DNA of 49,299 nt. It comes from Bacteroidota bacterium. GTDB lineage: Bacteria > Bacteroidota > Bacteroidia > NS11-12g > UBA955. This document shows, piece after piece, positions 8,802-18,179 of the stretch (the stretch's first letter is position 1; each line of letters starts with the position of its first letter). The translations under genes were made by a program, and so were the position numbers. Location: the NCBI GenBank assembly GCA_027490055.1, contig JAIXYV010000003.1, forward strand, positions 1 through 49,299, read 5' to 3'. The notes beneath the pieces are model-generated. The model saw nothing but the letters and a program-made list of their open reading frames with translations, had not been told where the DNA came from and made no database searches.

Positions 8802-10628
8802 TTATAAATCTGTTCCTCCATGGGTGGTATACAGACGGAAATAATGCCCTTTGCGCTCCAGTAATTCCTGATGGTTACCTCGCTCAACAATATGACCTCT
8901 GTCTAACACTATAATTTCGTCTGAATCTTGAATGGTTGTTAATCTGTGTGCAATCACCAAAGTGGTTCTGCCTTGTCTCAGATTGTCTAAGGCCTGTTGA
9001 ACGAGCTTCTCGCTTTCGTTGTCAAGTGCACTGGTTGCCTCGTCCAGAATTAAGATAGAAGGATTGCGCAAGAGGGCGCGAGCAATGGCTAAACGCTGTC
9101 TCTGACCACCACTTAATTTGCTGCCTCTCTCTCCAATCATGGTATCAAAACCATTTTCAGTTTTCTCTATAAACTCGAGGGCATTGGCCAGTTTCGCCGC
9201 TGCTTTTACATCCTCCATGCTAACATTAGGGTGACCAAAAATGATGTTGTTAGCAATGGTATCATTAAACAATATAGCCTCCTGAGTTACGATACCCATC
9301 ATAGAGCGAAGTTCTTGTAAACTGTACTCTCTGATATCTGTTCCATCGATACTTATAGAGCCTGAAGCTGTATCATAAAAACGTGGTAATAAATCTGCCA
9401 GGGTACTCTTACCACTGCCGCTTGAACCTACTAATGCTATCTTTTTATTTTTAGGAATATCAAATGATACATGATTAAGTACCATGTCCGTTCCATTATA
9501 GGTAAAACTTACATCTTTGTATACAATGCCTTCGTTAAGTGTTTTGATACTTTTAGGATTCTCCACTTCGTAGATCTTGATATCAGAGTTCAGAATCTCT
9601 TCGTATCGGTCCATGCCAGCCGCTCCGCGCTGCACCATAGGGAAAGCCTGAGACACTTGTTTGAAAGGTGGAATTACCTGACTGAAAATGGCAAAATAGG
9701 CCAGAAATGCCGAGCCGATTAATTCGCCTCCAAAAACCATATTGCCACCAAACCACAACAACACACAGGCTACCATAATCCCTAAGGTTTCTGAAATTGG
9801 TGAAGCCATATCGCCGCGGTGATTAACTTTGATATTGGCAGTAGTTGAGTTGTTATTTAAATCTGTAAACTTAGTACGGAATACTTTTTCTACTGCGAAG
9901 GCTTTGATGATTCGCATGCCTCCTAAAGATTCTTCGAGGAAGGACAAAACAGCACTTTGTTGCTCCTGATTGCGTTTTGATTTACGACGGAGAGAACGAC
10001 CAAGCAGAGCAATTGATCCCGCTGCTAATGGCAGTAATACAATGATGTATAGCGTTAGCTTCGGACTCATATAAACCAATGAGCCAATGTAGAAGACTAT
10101 CGTTACCGGTTCTTTAAAAATAGCTTCCAATGAGGCCATCAGACTCCATTCAACTTCTTTAACATCATTGCTCATACGGGAAATAATATCCCCTTTGCGT
10201 TCGTCACTGAAAAAAGAAAGCGGTAAATCCAGAATCTTGTTATACAAATCTCTTCGTATATCTCTGATGATGCGGTTGCGCAAAATCACCAGGTAGTATA
10301 AAGCCAGATAACGCGCGATGTTTTTTATGATGGTGGCTACCAGTAAACTGACACAAATCCAGAATAAGGCTGCTTGTTTGTCGTTATTGACAAACTCCGT
10401 CATCCATTGAATGAAATTGTTGTAAAGCGAATTAAAGTCACCCGCATTGCCAACAGATTTCTGCTTGAAAGCATCCTGGTTGTTATTAAACATGAAATCC
10501 AGCAAAGGCATCACAAGTGCCAGCGAAAATAAACCCGCCAGAATCTGAATCAGATTGAAGAACATATTGAGCACAGCCAGTCCCTTGAATGGCAGAATAA
10601 GTCTCAACATGCGTTTCATCGCTTTCAT
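8802..10628 (-). CDS. MsbA-type ABC exporter (fused permease and ATPase)
   Basis: 608-residue half-transporter that would act as a homodimer in the inner membrane, most likely flipping lipids or exporting hydrophobic molecules. The transmembrane domain spans about residues 1-330 with six helices. The ATPase domain has Walker A 'GSSGSGKS' (401-408), signature 'LSGGQRQR' (505-512), Walker B 'ILILDEATSALD' (525-536) and the switch His561, so it should be catalytically competent. The overall look is that of the MsbA/lipid A-core flippase group, but substrate cannot be read from the sequence. ATG at 10628 is used; ATG at 10619 is an alternative. It follows the Fic-family gene by 30 nt and may share its transcript. 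Confidence 0.9.
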   Translation of the reverse strand: MKAMKRMLRLILPFKGLAVLNMFFNLIQILAGLFSLALVMPLLDFMFNNNQDAFKQKSVGNAGDFNSLYNNFIQWMTEFVNNDKQAALFWICVSLLVATIIKNIARYLALYYLVILRNRIIRDIRRDLYNKILDLPLSFFSDERKGDIISRMSNDVKEVEWSLMASLEAIFKEPVTIVFYIGSLVYMSPKLTLYIIVLLPLAAGSIALLGRSLRRKSKRNQEQQSAVLSFLEESLGGMRIIKAFAVEKVFRTKFTDLNNNSTTANIKVNHRGDMASPISETLGIMVACVLLWFGGNMVFGGELIGSAFLAYFAIFSQVIPPFKQVSQAFPMVQRGAAGMDRYEEILNSDIKIYEVENPKSIKTLNEGIVYKDVSFTYNGTDMVLNHVSFDIPKNKKIALVGSSGSGKSTLADLLPRFYDTASGSISIDGTDIREYSLQELRSMMGIVTQEAILFNDTIANNIIFGHPNVSMEDVKAAAKLANALEFIEKTENGFDTMIGERGSKLSGGQRQRLAIARALLRNPSILILDEATSALDNESEKLVQQALDNLRQGRTTLVIAHRLTTIQDSDEIIVLDRGHIVERGNHQELLERKGHYFRLYTTHGGTDL

Positions 10629-10658
10629 ACTTTGGCAAAGTAAATACTTTTTTTGCGT

Positions 10659-11723
10659 TTAATTGGATAAGATATCCATAAGTTCCTTGTTTAAATACAA
10701 CTTTTCTCTGCCTGATTGCTTTTCAACCAGTATCCCCATTTTAACTAAATGCTTTAAGTAGGTAGCGGCTGTTTGCCTGTGACAAGGCAAGGCCGCAACA
10801 AGATCAATGACTTTAATAAAGGGCTGTTTCATAACCAGAATGGCCAAGGCAGAAGGCATGCTGTAATCGGTGTATTTGTCAATCTGCTCGACCAATTTCT
10901 TCTTCAGTTTACTCAGTGCTTTTAGCTGCTTTGGTAATTTAGCTGCTGCTGCCAGTATTACATCGGTCATAAATTGATGCCAGGCTTCCAGTTTACCAGA
11001 CTGAATGGCATCGCGCATCAATGCCTGATAAGTTTCTTTTTGTTGAAGAATTTCGGACGAAAGAGGCAGACTGATTGTATCCAGTCCGTACACTCGCAAA
11101 CACTGCAAATGCAAAGTCCTTGCGCATACCCCGTTAAAATGGTTGAAGGGCGCCATGGCTCTCATTTGATAATGGGCGATGGATCCTGCAATGATGGAAG
11201 ACAAACGGTTCTTATTCGATATATAAGATTCCAGATCCTGCCTCAAAGTTTGCAAAACAGCTGATTGAACAGGCGCCGTGTAAAGGGTTAGATTTGTGAA
11301 ATAACTTTTAATACTGTGCTCGCGGCGCTCTCTGAACTGGTCGGCATTCTTTGTCAGCTGTCTGAAACCTGAAGGTTTAATGGCGTCGAGGTGGAGCTGA
11401 CGGATTTGCAGGACCTTCGAATGATACTCAATAATACCTGAGAGTAATTCATCCTGAAGCGCATTCTCTGAGTTTTCAGCTTCAAATATTCTTTGTAGTG
11501 ACACTGGAAAACCTTCAAGCTCCAGCGAGTTTTTCAGTTCAGTATAGAGCAGATTATTACTGTAGTCGGCAAGTAATTCGTCGTCGTAGCCACTTAAAAA
11601 TCCATTGAGAAAATCCAGAGCTCTAACAGCATCATTCGCATAAGATAAAGTAGCATCACTGAGTTCCGCTAAGCGGAAATCGATGAGAGGTAGCTTATTG
11701 AATGGAATCTGACTATTGATCAT
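10659..11723 (-). CDS. Fic-family protein with degenerate catalytic motif and C-terminal winged helix
   Basis: 354 residues with the architecture of class II Fic proteins: N-terminal Fic/DOC domain, Fic core, and a C-terminal winged helix-turn-helix ('AALPCHRQTAATYLKHLVKMG', about 309-329). The N-terminal inhibitory helix (S/T)xxxE(G/N) is intact as Ser66-LEL-Glu70-Gly71. The active-site loop, normally HPFxxGNGRxxR, reads A-P-F-N-H-F-N-G-V-C-A-R at residues 191-202. The catalytic His is Ala191, the metal-binding Asp/Glu is His195, the first Gly is Phe196 and the first Arg is Val199; Asn197, Gly198 and Arg202 remain. AMPylation by the usual mechanism therefore looks impossible. The reading frame is clean, so it is maintained as a protein. 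A regulatory or DNA-binding role is possible but inferred. Confidence 0.82.
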   Translation of the reverse strand: MINSQIPFNKLPLIDFRLAELSDATLSYANDAVRALDFLNGFLSGYDDELLADYSNNLLYTELKNSLELEGFPVSLQRIFEAENSENALQDELLSGIIEYHSKVLQIRQLHLDAIKPSGFRQLTKNADQFRERREHSIKSYFTNLTLYTAPVQSAVLQTLRQDLESYISNKNRLSSIIAGSIAHYQMRAMAPFNHFNGVCARTLHLQCLRVYGLDTISLPLSSEILQQKETYQALMRDAIQSGKLEAWHQFMTDVILAAAAKLPKQLKALSKLKKKLVEQIDKYTDYSMPSALAILVMKQPFIKVIDLVAALPCHRQTAATYLKHLVKMGILVEKQSGREKLYLNKELMDILSN

Positions 11724-11802
11724 TTCGTGTCGAAATTTAATACATTTTTCATCATGTTTTAGTATTTTTTGATATTTTGTGCATGACTTTTAGTAATACG
11801 GA

Positions 11803-11832
11803 TTGACAAATCGCAGAATGTCTTTATTTTTG
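11803..11832 (+). promoter_or_regulatory. Glutamine synthetase promoter (TTG-N19-TATTTTTG)
   Basis: TTG at 11803-11805 and TATTTTTG at 11825-11832 with a 19-nt spacer match the Bacteroidota consensus fully. The box ends 23 nt before the ATG at 11856. Confidence 0.8.
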
Positions 11833-11855
11833 CATCCGAATTAAATCATCCAAAG

Positions 11856-14027
11856 ATGAGCGCTGCAAAATCTAAAATTCAAGAACAACCATCATCCAAA
11901 TTTCAAATGAAACAAATATCAGAGTACTTCGGTAAAAGTGTATTCGGACCAAAAGCAATGGCCGAGTATGTTAGTAAAGAAGCCATTAAGGCTGTTAACG
12001 AATCCAGAAATACCGGCAAGCCAATGGACCGCAAAATGGCGGATCAGATTGCTGAAGGTATGAAAAACTGGGCTATCGAAAAAGGTGCAACCCACTACAC
12101 ACACTGGTTCCAGCCTTTGCGTGGTTCAACTGCTGAAAAGCACGATGCTTTCTTTGATCCAACTGGCATAGACAGTGGTATTGAAGTATTTAATGGCAAA
12201 GCTCTTGTACAACAAGAACCTGATGCATCAAGTTTCCCTAATGGTGGTATCAGAAATACCTTTGAAGCCAGAGGATATAGCGCATGGGATCCGTCATCTC
12301 CTGCTTTCATCATGGAAAAAGCGAGTGGTAAAACACTTTGTATTCCTACCATCTTCGTAGCATACACTGGTGAGGCACTCGACTATAAAGCGCCATTAAT
12401 TAAATCAACCAACTTCCTGGTAAAAAACACCGTTGAAGTTTGCAAATATTTCGATGCTAATGTTAACAATGCTAAAGTTTCTCTGGGTATCGAACAGGAG
12501 TATTTCCTGGTAGACGAGGAGTTATACCATCAGCGCCCTGACTTAGTGTTTGCTGGCAGAACTTTGGTTGGTAATATGCCTGCTAAAGGTCAGCAACTCG
12601 AAGATCACTACTTCGGTAGCATTCCTGAGCGTGTATACAACTACATGACGGATTTCGAAAAAGAAGCTTTAAAACTTGGTATTCCTCTAAAAACAAGACA
12701 TAACGAGGTTGCGCCTGGTCAGTACGAATGTGCGCCAATGTTTGAAGAAGCGGATATCGCCATCGACCACAACTCACTGCTGATGGATGTGATGCAGTCT
12801 GTTGCTACAAGACATAAACTAAAAGTACTATGGCACGAAAAACCTTTCAAAGGTGTTAACGGTTCTGGTAAACACAATAACTGGTCTATCATCACCGATA
12901 CTGGTATCAATTTGTTATCTCCTGGTCACAGTCCACAAGACAACCTGCAATTCTTAACGTTCTTCATTAATACCATCAAAGCGGTGCATGATCACGCTGA
13001 CTTAATGAGAGCAAGTATTGCAACGGCTGCTAACGATCACAGATTGGGTGCTAACGAAGCGCCACCTGCTATCATGTCTGTGTTTATTGGAAGTACGCTT
13101 AGCGATGTTCTGAACCAGTTTGAACAATCTAAACCAGCAAAAAGCAAAAGCAGCAAAGCCAGCGAAAAGAAAATCAGTGTATACAGAATTCCTGAAATCT
13201 TACTGGATAACACCGATAGAAACAGAACTTCGCCTTTCGCCTTCACAGGTAATAAATTTGAATTCAGAGCGGTTGGTTCCAGCGACCATTGCGCAAACGC
13301 TATCATTGTTCTAAACACTGTCGTTGCTGAGCAATTAGCTAAATTCAAAAAAGATGTTGATGCTTTAATTAAAAAGAAAGTCAACAAACTACTGGCAATC
13401 GAACAAGTATTGATTGGCTATGTAAAAGCGTCTAAGAAAATCATTTTTGAAGGTAACGGTTATGGCGAAGAATGGGTAAAAGAAGCGGCTAAAAGAGGTT
13501 TAAGCAATATTAAAACTACGCCTTATGCATTGGATGCATACAACACCAAACACACTAAAGATTTGTTTGTCAATAACAGCATCTTCACCAAAAAAGAACT
13601 GGAAGCAAGAACAGAAATTAAGTTCGAAAACTACTTGTTGAAAATTCAGATTGAAGGTAGAATTCTAGGTGAATTAGTGAAAAACTACATCGTTCCTTCT
13701 GCAGTAGAATATCAGAAAAAACTGATTGACACCATCGAAGGTTTAGTTAGAATTGGACAGACTAAAGCTCAGAACAAACACCTTTACGAACTGGCCAGAG
13801 AGATTTCAAAAGAAATCAATGACATCTGGGAAAACAACAACAAAATGGTGGAAGAGCGCAAGAAGGCTAACAACCTCGACCATGCTGACAAAAAAGCTAA
13901 GGCATACTGCGACAAGGTAAAACCATACTTTGACAAAATCAGAGAGAGTGCAGACAAACTGGAAGAATTAATTGATAACGATGCTTGGAAATTACCTAAG
14001 TACCGCGATTTATTATTCCTGAAATAA
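11856..14027 (+). CDS. glnN: Type III glutamine synthetase
   Basis: ATP-dependent amidation of glutamate with ammonia; the central nitrogen-assimilation enzyme of Bacteroidota, cytoplasmic dodecamer. At 723 residues it has the GSIII length rather than the ~470 of GSI. Family-typical stretches are 'GIEQEYFLVD', 'KHNNWSI', 'ETL'-free GSIII segment 'NDHRLGANEAPPAI' (393-406) and 'NRTSPFAFTGNKFEFRAVG'. The C-terminal half is helical and Lys/Glu-rich, as in GSIII. It is monocistronic, with its own consensus promoter and a hairpin terminator directly behind it. No P-II or ntr-type regulator lies nearby. GSIII genes are named glnN or glnA in different genomes. Confidence 0.95.
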   Translation: MSAAKSKIQEQPSSKFQMKQISEYFGKSVFGPKAMAEYVSKEAIKAVNESRNTGKPMDRKMADQIAEGMKNWAIEKGATHYTHWFQPLRGSTAEKHDAFFDPTGIDSGIEVFNGKALVQQEPDASSFPNGGIRNTFEARGYSAWDPSSPAFIMEKASGKTLCIPTIFVAYTGEALDYKAPLIKSTNFLVKNTVEVCKYFDANVNNAKVSLGIEQEYFLVDEELYHQRPDLVFAGRTLVGNMPAKGQQLEDHYFGSIPERVYNYMTDFEKEALKLGIPLKTRHNEVAPGQYECAPMFEEADIAIDHNSLLMDVMQSVATRHKLKVLWHEKPFKGVNGSGKHNNWSIITDTGINLLSPGHSPQDNLQFLTFFINTIKAVHDHADLMRASIATAANDHRLGANEAPPAIMSVFIGSTLSDVLNQFEQSKPAKSKSSKASEKKISVYRIPEILLDNTDRNRTSPFAFTGNKFEFRAVGSSDHCANAIIVLNTVVAEQLAKFKKDVDALIKKKVNKLLAIEQVLIGYVKASKKIIFEGNGYGEEWVKEAAKRGLSNIKTTPYALDAYNTKHTKDLFVNNSIFTKKELEARTEIKFENYLLKIQIEGRILGELVKNYIVPSAVEYQKKLIDTIEGLVRIGQTKAQNKHLYELAREISKEINDIWENNNKMVEERKKANNLDHADKKAKAYCDKVKPYFDKIRESADKLEELIDNDAWKLPKYRDLLFLK

Positions 14028-14053
14028 GTCGGTTAAATTTATAATAATTATTT

Positions 14054-14092
14054 AAATCCCGTTTTGGAAATTTTTCTGAAACGGGATTTTTT
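14054..14092 (+). terminator. Intrinsic terminator of the glutamine synthetase gene
   Basis: Inverted repeat AAATCCCGTTT / AAACGGGATTT around a 14-nt loop, ending in a run of six T. It starts 26 nt after the stop codon. The T run merges into the first copy of the 101-bp repeat. Confidence 0.85.
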
Positions 14093-14190
14093 ACAACCTT
14101 CCAGGTCGACGACCTGGAAGGTTGTCTTTTTTCGCAAACGGCTTTCCTCCCGCCAACACTACTCCTTTCGCAAAAACCTTCAAACGCTTA
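14090..14190 (+). repeat. 101-bp intergenic repeat, copy 1
   Basis: This segment matches 18585-18685 at 94 of 101 positions, with no gap and in the same orientation. It opens with a palindrome (14093-14125) that is a perfect 16-bp inverted repeat around one central A. A 35-nt tail follows (14126-14160) that is identical between copies, then a 10-nt divergent stretch with five mismatches, then 20 identical nt (14171-14190). It lies between the glutamine synthetase terminator and the terminator of the T9SS cargo gene, and carries no ORF. Confidence 0.9.
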
Positions 14191-14213
14191 CTAAAATCAG
14201 GTCTGAATCTTAT

Positions 14214-14239
14214 AAAAAAAAGCCCCTTTCGGGGCTTTT
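14214..14239 (-). terminator. Intrinsic terminator of the 1297-residue T9SS cargo gene
   Basis: Stem AGCCCC/GGGGCT (14221-14226 with 14231-14236), 4-nt loop. Read on the minus strand it is followed by a run of eight T. It lies 46 nt past the stop of the cargo gene; on the plus strand it also backs up the glutamine synthetase terminator. Confidence 0.85.
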
Positions 14240-14285
14240 AAGGTAAATTAAGCTAGGCTCAACATTAACACATTTACACGAAATA

Positions 14286-17200
14286 TCATTGATGAATTAG
14301 CACTCTGTAAGTGCCCTGTTCATTAAAGACAACTGAATAAACCCCATCACTGAATCCTTCAAAATGTAACTCCGAAATACCATTAACAACTATTAGTTTT
14401 GGAAATACCTCAAGTCCTTGAGCATTGTATACTCTAAAGGCTTCTGAACCATCATAACCTCTTAAATATACAAGCGTTTGAGCAGGCACCGGATATAACT
14501 CATATTTCAAAGCATCTGAAATCAAACAAGGCGATTTTACAATTGCTGTGCTGTATTCGACACCATCAGTTGTTTGCATTAAAATCTTATAAAATGACTG
14601 TCCAGAATGAATTGCCCTGTCTTCATACTCATATTTTTTCTGACTATTTGCTGCTTCAGATTGAATGCTGTACCATTTCTTACCGTCTGCTGACCACCTA
14701 ATATCAAAGGCTCTCACTTCTTTATCGGTATTGACAAACCAACTTAACTGATTGACTTTATCAGCACAGTTTATAGTCAGTTGTATTTCATCTGTCGGTA
14801 ACGGAATTAACCAATTAATGCCATAGCTTGCTTTTGATCCAATTTTATTCGCTCTGTCTACATACGAAAATTGAAAACTCATGCTGGTACTGCCAAGCTG
14901 ACTGTATCGGGCAATTAATAATGATGGATTATAAGAACTTATTTCCAAACTGTCTGTAATGCGCTCGCCAGGAGCAAGTACACCATCATTATTAGCATCA
15001 TAAAACAACTCATTAGTTGTTGGTGCATACAGCCTTACTCTACTGCCCGTGCCAAATGTTCCATCCTCGGCATCTGTTCCCTGTAATGCTCCCGGACTGG
15101 TGCTGGTTCTATTTAAACGCATCGTATCGGTCAAAGAAAAAGATGGTGAATTAATACTGTAAGTCTGATTGCCTGAAACAGGTACCCTTTCAATCCCCAA
15201 ATTGACATTACTAATATTGCTGGTTAAGATGCGTAAAGCAATACTGCCGTTTGCATTCCCTGATTCTATGCCTGTTCCTGCAAAATTTCCAGTTCCAAAT
15301 TGTTCCCCTGTATTGGTCCAGCCCGTAGGCAAACTTGAAGCAGGTGCCGTGGCGCCAATACCTGCTGCAACAGTCGCTAATCGCAAAGTATAATTAGAAT
15401 ATCTCACGCCTGTCAGCGAATAAGTGCCAGTATTGGGATTCACTAAAGAACTGTCGACAACCAAGCCAAGATTATTGACTAAATAGACATACATTGAACT
15501 CGAAGATGGATTTCCAAAACCTCTACCATCAATCAAACTATTGGTTAAGCCATTACTGTCATTAAACAATCTGCCTGTCACCGTAAAGCTACATCCTGTT
15601 GTCGCTGCATAGATTGTAGTACGCTGTTGAAACACATTACAATTGGCGTCCTTAACCTTAACAAGATAGGTTCCTGGTTCTAAATTGTAGATCACAAAAG
15701 AGTCTTTAGAGGTCGTTGTGGCATTGTAAGAATTGGTTGCTTCATTAAACCAAAAGACCCTGTATGGTGCAACTCCCGAATACTTGACAGTTATACTATC
15801 CAGGTTACTTCCCAGACATAAACTATCTGTCGTTTTAATAATACTTGTTCCTCCCATGAAAGGATTAATATTGGGTACAGTATACCCGGCATCAATATTT
15901 GGTGTGGTAATCGGACCACCATTCTGGCCCCAAACCACAACAAGGTTTTTTCCCAGATTTCCTCCATTATTAGCCGCAGTTTTAGTATAGAGCAAAGCCC
16001 CGTTTAATGAGCCTGTCGTTGAGCCAATCGTAATAGTTTGATATGGATTCATCAAGATACCATTTCCACTGGTTGTTTCATTGTAGTTAACTCCACCAAT
16101 TGTAATCGGATTATCAGATGCGTCAACATCTGTATTGAACGATACATTATCTGGTGTACCGTCTCCGTTGACATCGACATACAAGTAGGTAGTGCTGTCA
16201 ACCATAACGTGAGCAACCGTATAGTTAACAGTGCCAATCGCTGCATTGGTTGGATCCGCTCCATCCCCGAAACTCATCAATACTTTATTAGTTAAATTGG
16301 CTGTCGGAACTGGCGTAAATCCCCAGTCAGAATTTCCATTATTATAATCGCACAAGGCTATCATAATAAATGGCACCGTACTGCAATAACGAAATCCAAG
16401 TCCTGATGAATTCACATCATCGAAATTACTTGAATTTGCAGCGACACTTATAGTTGAAGTTGCACCACCAGCAGTAGTTCGGGTTACACTAATCGCAGAT
16501 CCTGTTGGATTGTATAAAAAATTTCTAACAGCCAGATTTGGGACCGCAGGCATATAATAACAAGACGATAACTGGTTGTTCGGATTCAATGAATAGGTTC
16601 GCCCCTGGTAAGGCACAGTATTGTATCTGCCTGTCATCAAATAGACCATTACAGCTTTATTTGAACTGATGGTAGCACCCTGATTAACATTGATAACTGT
16701 AGTGCCCTGACGAGTGTCGACATAATAGGTTTCACCCTCATTTAAAGTGTCTGTAATATCTACCGAACCATTGGCATCGCGATCGATCTGAATAATGGTA
16801 TTGGCTTCCTTTGCCATAATTGACAAACTCGCTATATCCACAGAGTTGCCTTTATTAGCCGTATTTATTCCAATAGGAACAGTAAACGAAGTACCCCATT
16901 TTGCCGCAGTTGGTACCGATGCTCCGGAGACACTGACAGTCCCTAAACTACCCCAGGCAAACTTGGTTAAGGCACCATTACCTCCAACAAAAATCTTATC
17001 CTTTCCATCATAATCTACCGTTGCTTGCAATGTGTTATCGCTTGTTGCACCATTGGGATTGTAGGTAGTGGCACCACTATGCCCACTGATGAGTTTGTTA
17101 CTTAATATGATGGCTTTACCAGCATCCAATAAATCTGTTGGAAAGCCCGGTGCTACACCGTTTGATAAATCGCCATCTCCCCAAATTCTTGTTGAACTCT

Positions 17201-18179
17201 GAGTGGGTGCTTTAATATTAGACTCATACCCGTCTTCCCAATGATCATAGACTACCACAGCATCGGTTGATACTGAAAGACCAATATACACTTGAGTGGT
17301 ATCACTATTCGAAGCGTTAATGTCTTCTAAAAAATCCATGGCTTCATTTTCAGGCAATGGCACATAAAACTTAGTTGAATCGCAGTTAAATAAAGAACGT
17401 AAAGTAACGACAGCTGTATCACAACCATTATCAGTTGTGGTAGCAATATTGCCATCCGGACCGGCATCGCATACCCTATAAGAGAAAAAATCAACTCCAT
17501 CGAAATTCGTATTTGGTGTATACGTGTAATACCCGCCAGAATTAAAAGTAAGTGTTCCATTAGAAGTATTAATGGCTCCGAGCGAATAGGTTCTGGCATC
17601 TAAATCCAGATTCACATCGTTGGATCCTATAAAGCCCTTACCTGTACCTGGACTCATAAATACCCTGGTGTCGTTTACCGCATTCACTGGATAATAACAT
17701 GTATGAGTGCGCATAACACCGTCGATAAATAAAGTACCTGCCGTTCTCGCAATACGTATGTATCGCAATCCTCCGGCCGGGACTGTAAAAGTAGCATACA
17801 AAGATGCTGTAGTAGTTGCTCCAGACAATGTCCCTAAACTTGTAAAGGTGATACTATCCATTGAATATTGTACTGTAGCTGTTGGCGTTCCTGCACTTCT
17901 TGCCCAGGCAACCGTTAAAGTAGAACCCTGAGACACCCATGCTTTCAAATCAATTATTAGTGGATTAGCTGTACTTAAGGTCGCCGAATTACCTGTTGCT
18001 AATGTTGTACCCGCAATACCTATGGTACCTACAGCATTACCAGGATTAGTATTGCCTCCCACCGCAATAACACCATACCCTGTGGATGAGATTGCAGAAC
18101 CAAAAGGACAAGTCTGAGACACTGCAACATTTAATGTTAAAATTACTGATGCAAGAACCAAAGTCCTTTTACCAGCCAT
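14286..18179 (-). CDS. Large secreted T9SS cargo protein (type A sorting domain)
   Basis: A 1297-residue exported protein, counted from ATG 18179, where a signal peptide begins ('MAGKRTLVLASVILTLNVAVSQ'). The frame extends 31 codons further upstream, but that extension precedes and spoils the signal peptide. About 165-265 is a cadherin/Ig-like module ('AVNDTRVF...FFSYRVCD'). About 270-670 is a conserved-looking region of unknown identity containing 'DHWEDGYE' (312-319) and 'IWGDGD' (332-337). An SdrD-B/carboxypeptidase-regulatory-like module follows ('GRLFNDSNG...YSLTGVRYSNYTLRL'). The last ~75 residues ('YELYPVPAQTLVYL...GVYSVVF') are a Por_Secre_tail T9SS sorting domain. It is probably surface-attached or secreted, with adhesion as a guess. 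The gene is bracketed by the 101-bp repeat pair. Confidence 0.85.
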   Translation of the reverse strand: MAGKRTLVLASVILTLNVAVSQTCPFGSAISSTGYGVIAVGGNTNPGNAVGTIGIAGTTLATGNSATLSTANPLIIDLKAWVSQGSTLTVAWARSAGTPTATVQYSMDSITFTSLGTLSGATTTASLYATFTVPAGGLRYIRIARTAGTLFIDGVMRTHTCYYPVNAVNDTRVFMSPGTGKGFIGSNDVNLDLDARTYSLGAINTSNGTLTFNSGGYYTYTPNTNFDGVDFFSYRVCDAGPDGNIATTTDNGCDTAVVTLRSLFNCDSTKFYVPLPENEAMDFLEDINASNSDTTQVYIGLSVSTDAVVVYDHWEDGYESNIKAPTQSSTRIWGDGDLSNGVAPGFPTDLLDAGKAIILSNKLISGHSGATTYNPNGATSDNTLQATVDYDGKDKIFVGGNGALTKFAWGSLGTVSVSGASVPTAAKWGTSFTVPIGINTANKGNSVDIASLSIMAKEANTIIQIDRDANGSVDITDTLNEGETYYVDTRQGTTVINVNQGATISSNKAVMVYLMTGRYNTVPYQGRTYSLNPNNQLSSCYYMPAVPNLAVRNFLYNPTGSAISVTRTTAGGATSTISVAANSSNFDDVNSSGLGFRYCSTVPFIMIALCDYNNGNSDWGFTPVPTANLTNKVLMSFGDGADPTNAAIGTVNYTVAHVMVDSTTYLYVDVNGDGTPDNVSFNTDVDASDNPITIGGVNYNETTSGNGILMNPYQTITIGSTTGSLNGALLYTKTAANNGGNLGKNLVVVWGQNGGPITTPNIDAGYTVPNINPFMGGTSIIKTTDSLCLGSNLDSITVKYSGVAPYRVFWFNEATNSYNATTTSKDSFVIYNLEPGTYLVKVKDANCNVFQQRTTIYAATTGCSFTVTGRLFNDSNGLTNSLIDGRGFGNPSSSSMYVYLVNNLGLVVDSSLVNPNTGTYSLTGVRYSNYTLRLATVAAGIGATAPASSLPTGWTNTGEQFGTGNFAGTGIESGNANGSIALRILTSNISNVNLGIERVPVSGNQTYSINSPSFSLTDTMRLNRTSTSPGALQGTDAEDGTFGTGSRVRLYAPTTNELFYDANNDGVLAPGERITDSLEISSYNPSLLIARYSQLGSTSMSFQFSYVDRANKIGSKASYGINWLIPLPTDEIQLTINCADKVNQLSWFVNTDKEVRAFDIRWSADGKKWYSIQSEAANSQKKYEYEDRAIHSGQSFYKILMQTTDGVEYSTAIVKSPCLISDALKYELYPVPAQTLVYLRGYDGSEAFRVYNAQGLEVFPKLIVVNGISELHFEGFSDGVYSVVFNEQGTYRVLIHQ

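Noticed and set aside
14093-14125. Palindrome in repeat copy 1 as a transcription terminator
   Set aside because: A proper terminator for each neighbouring gene lies on either side, and the second copy of the palindrome sits upstream of a promoter where no terminator is needed. A TTTTTT does follow the palindrome, so partial activity is possible.
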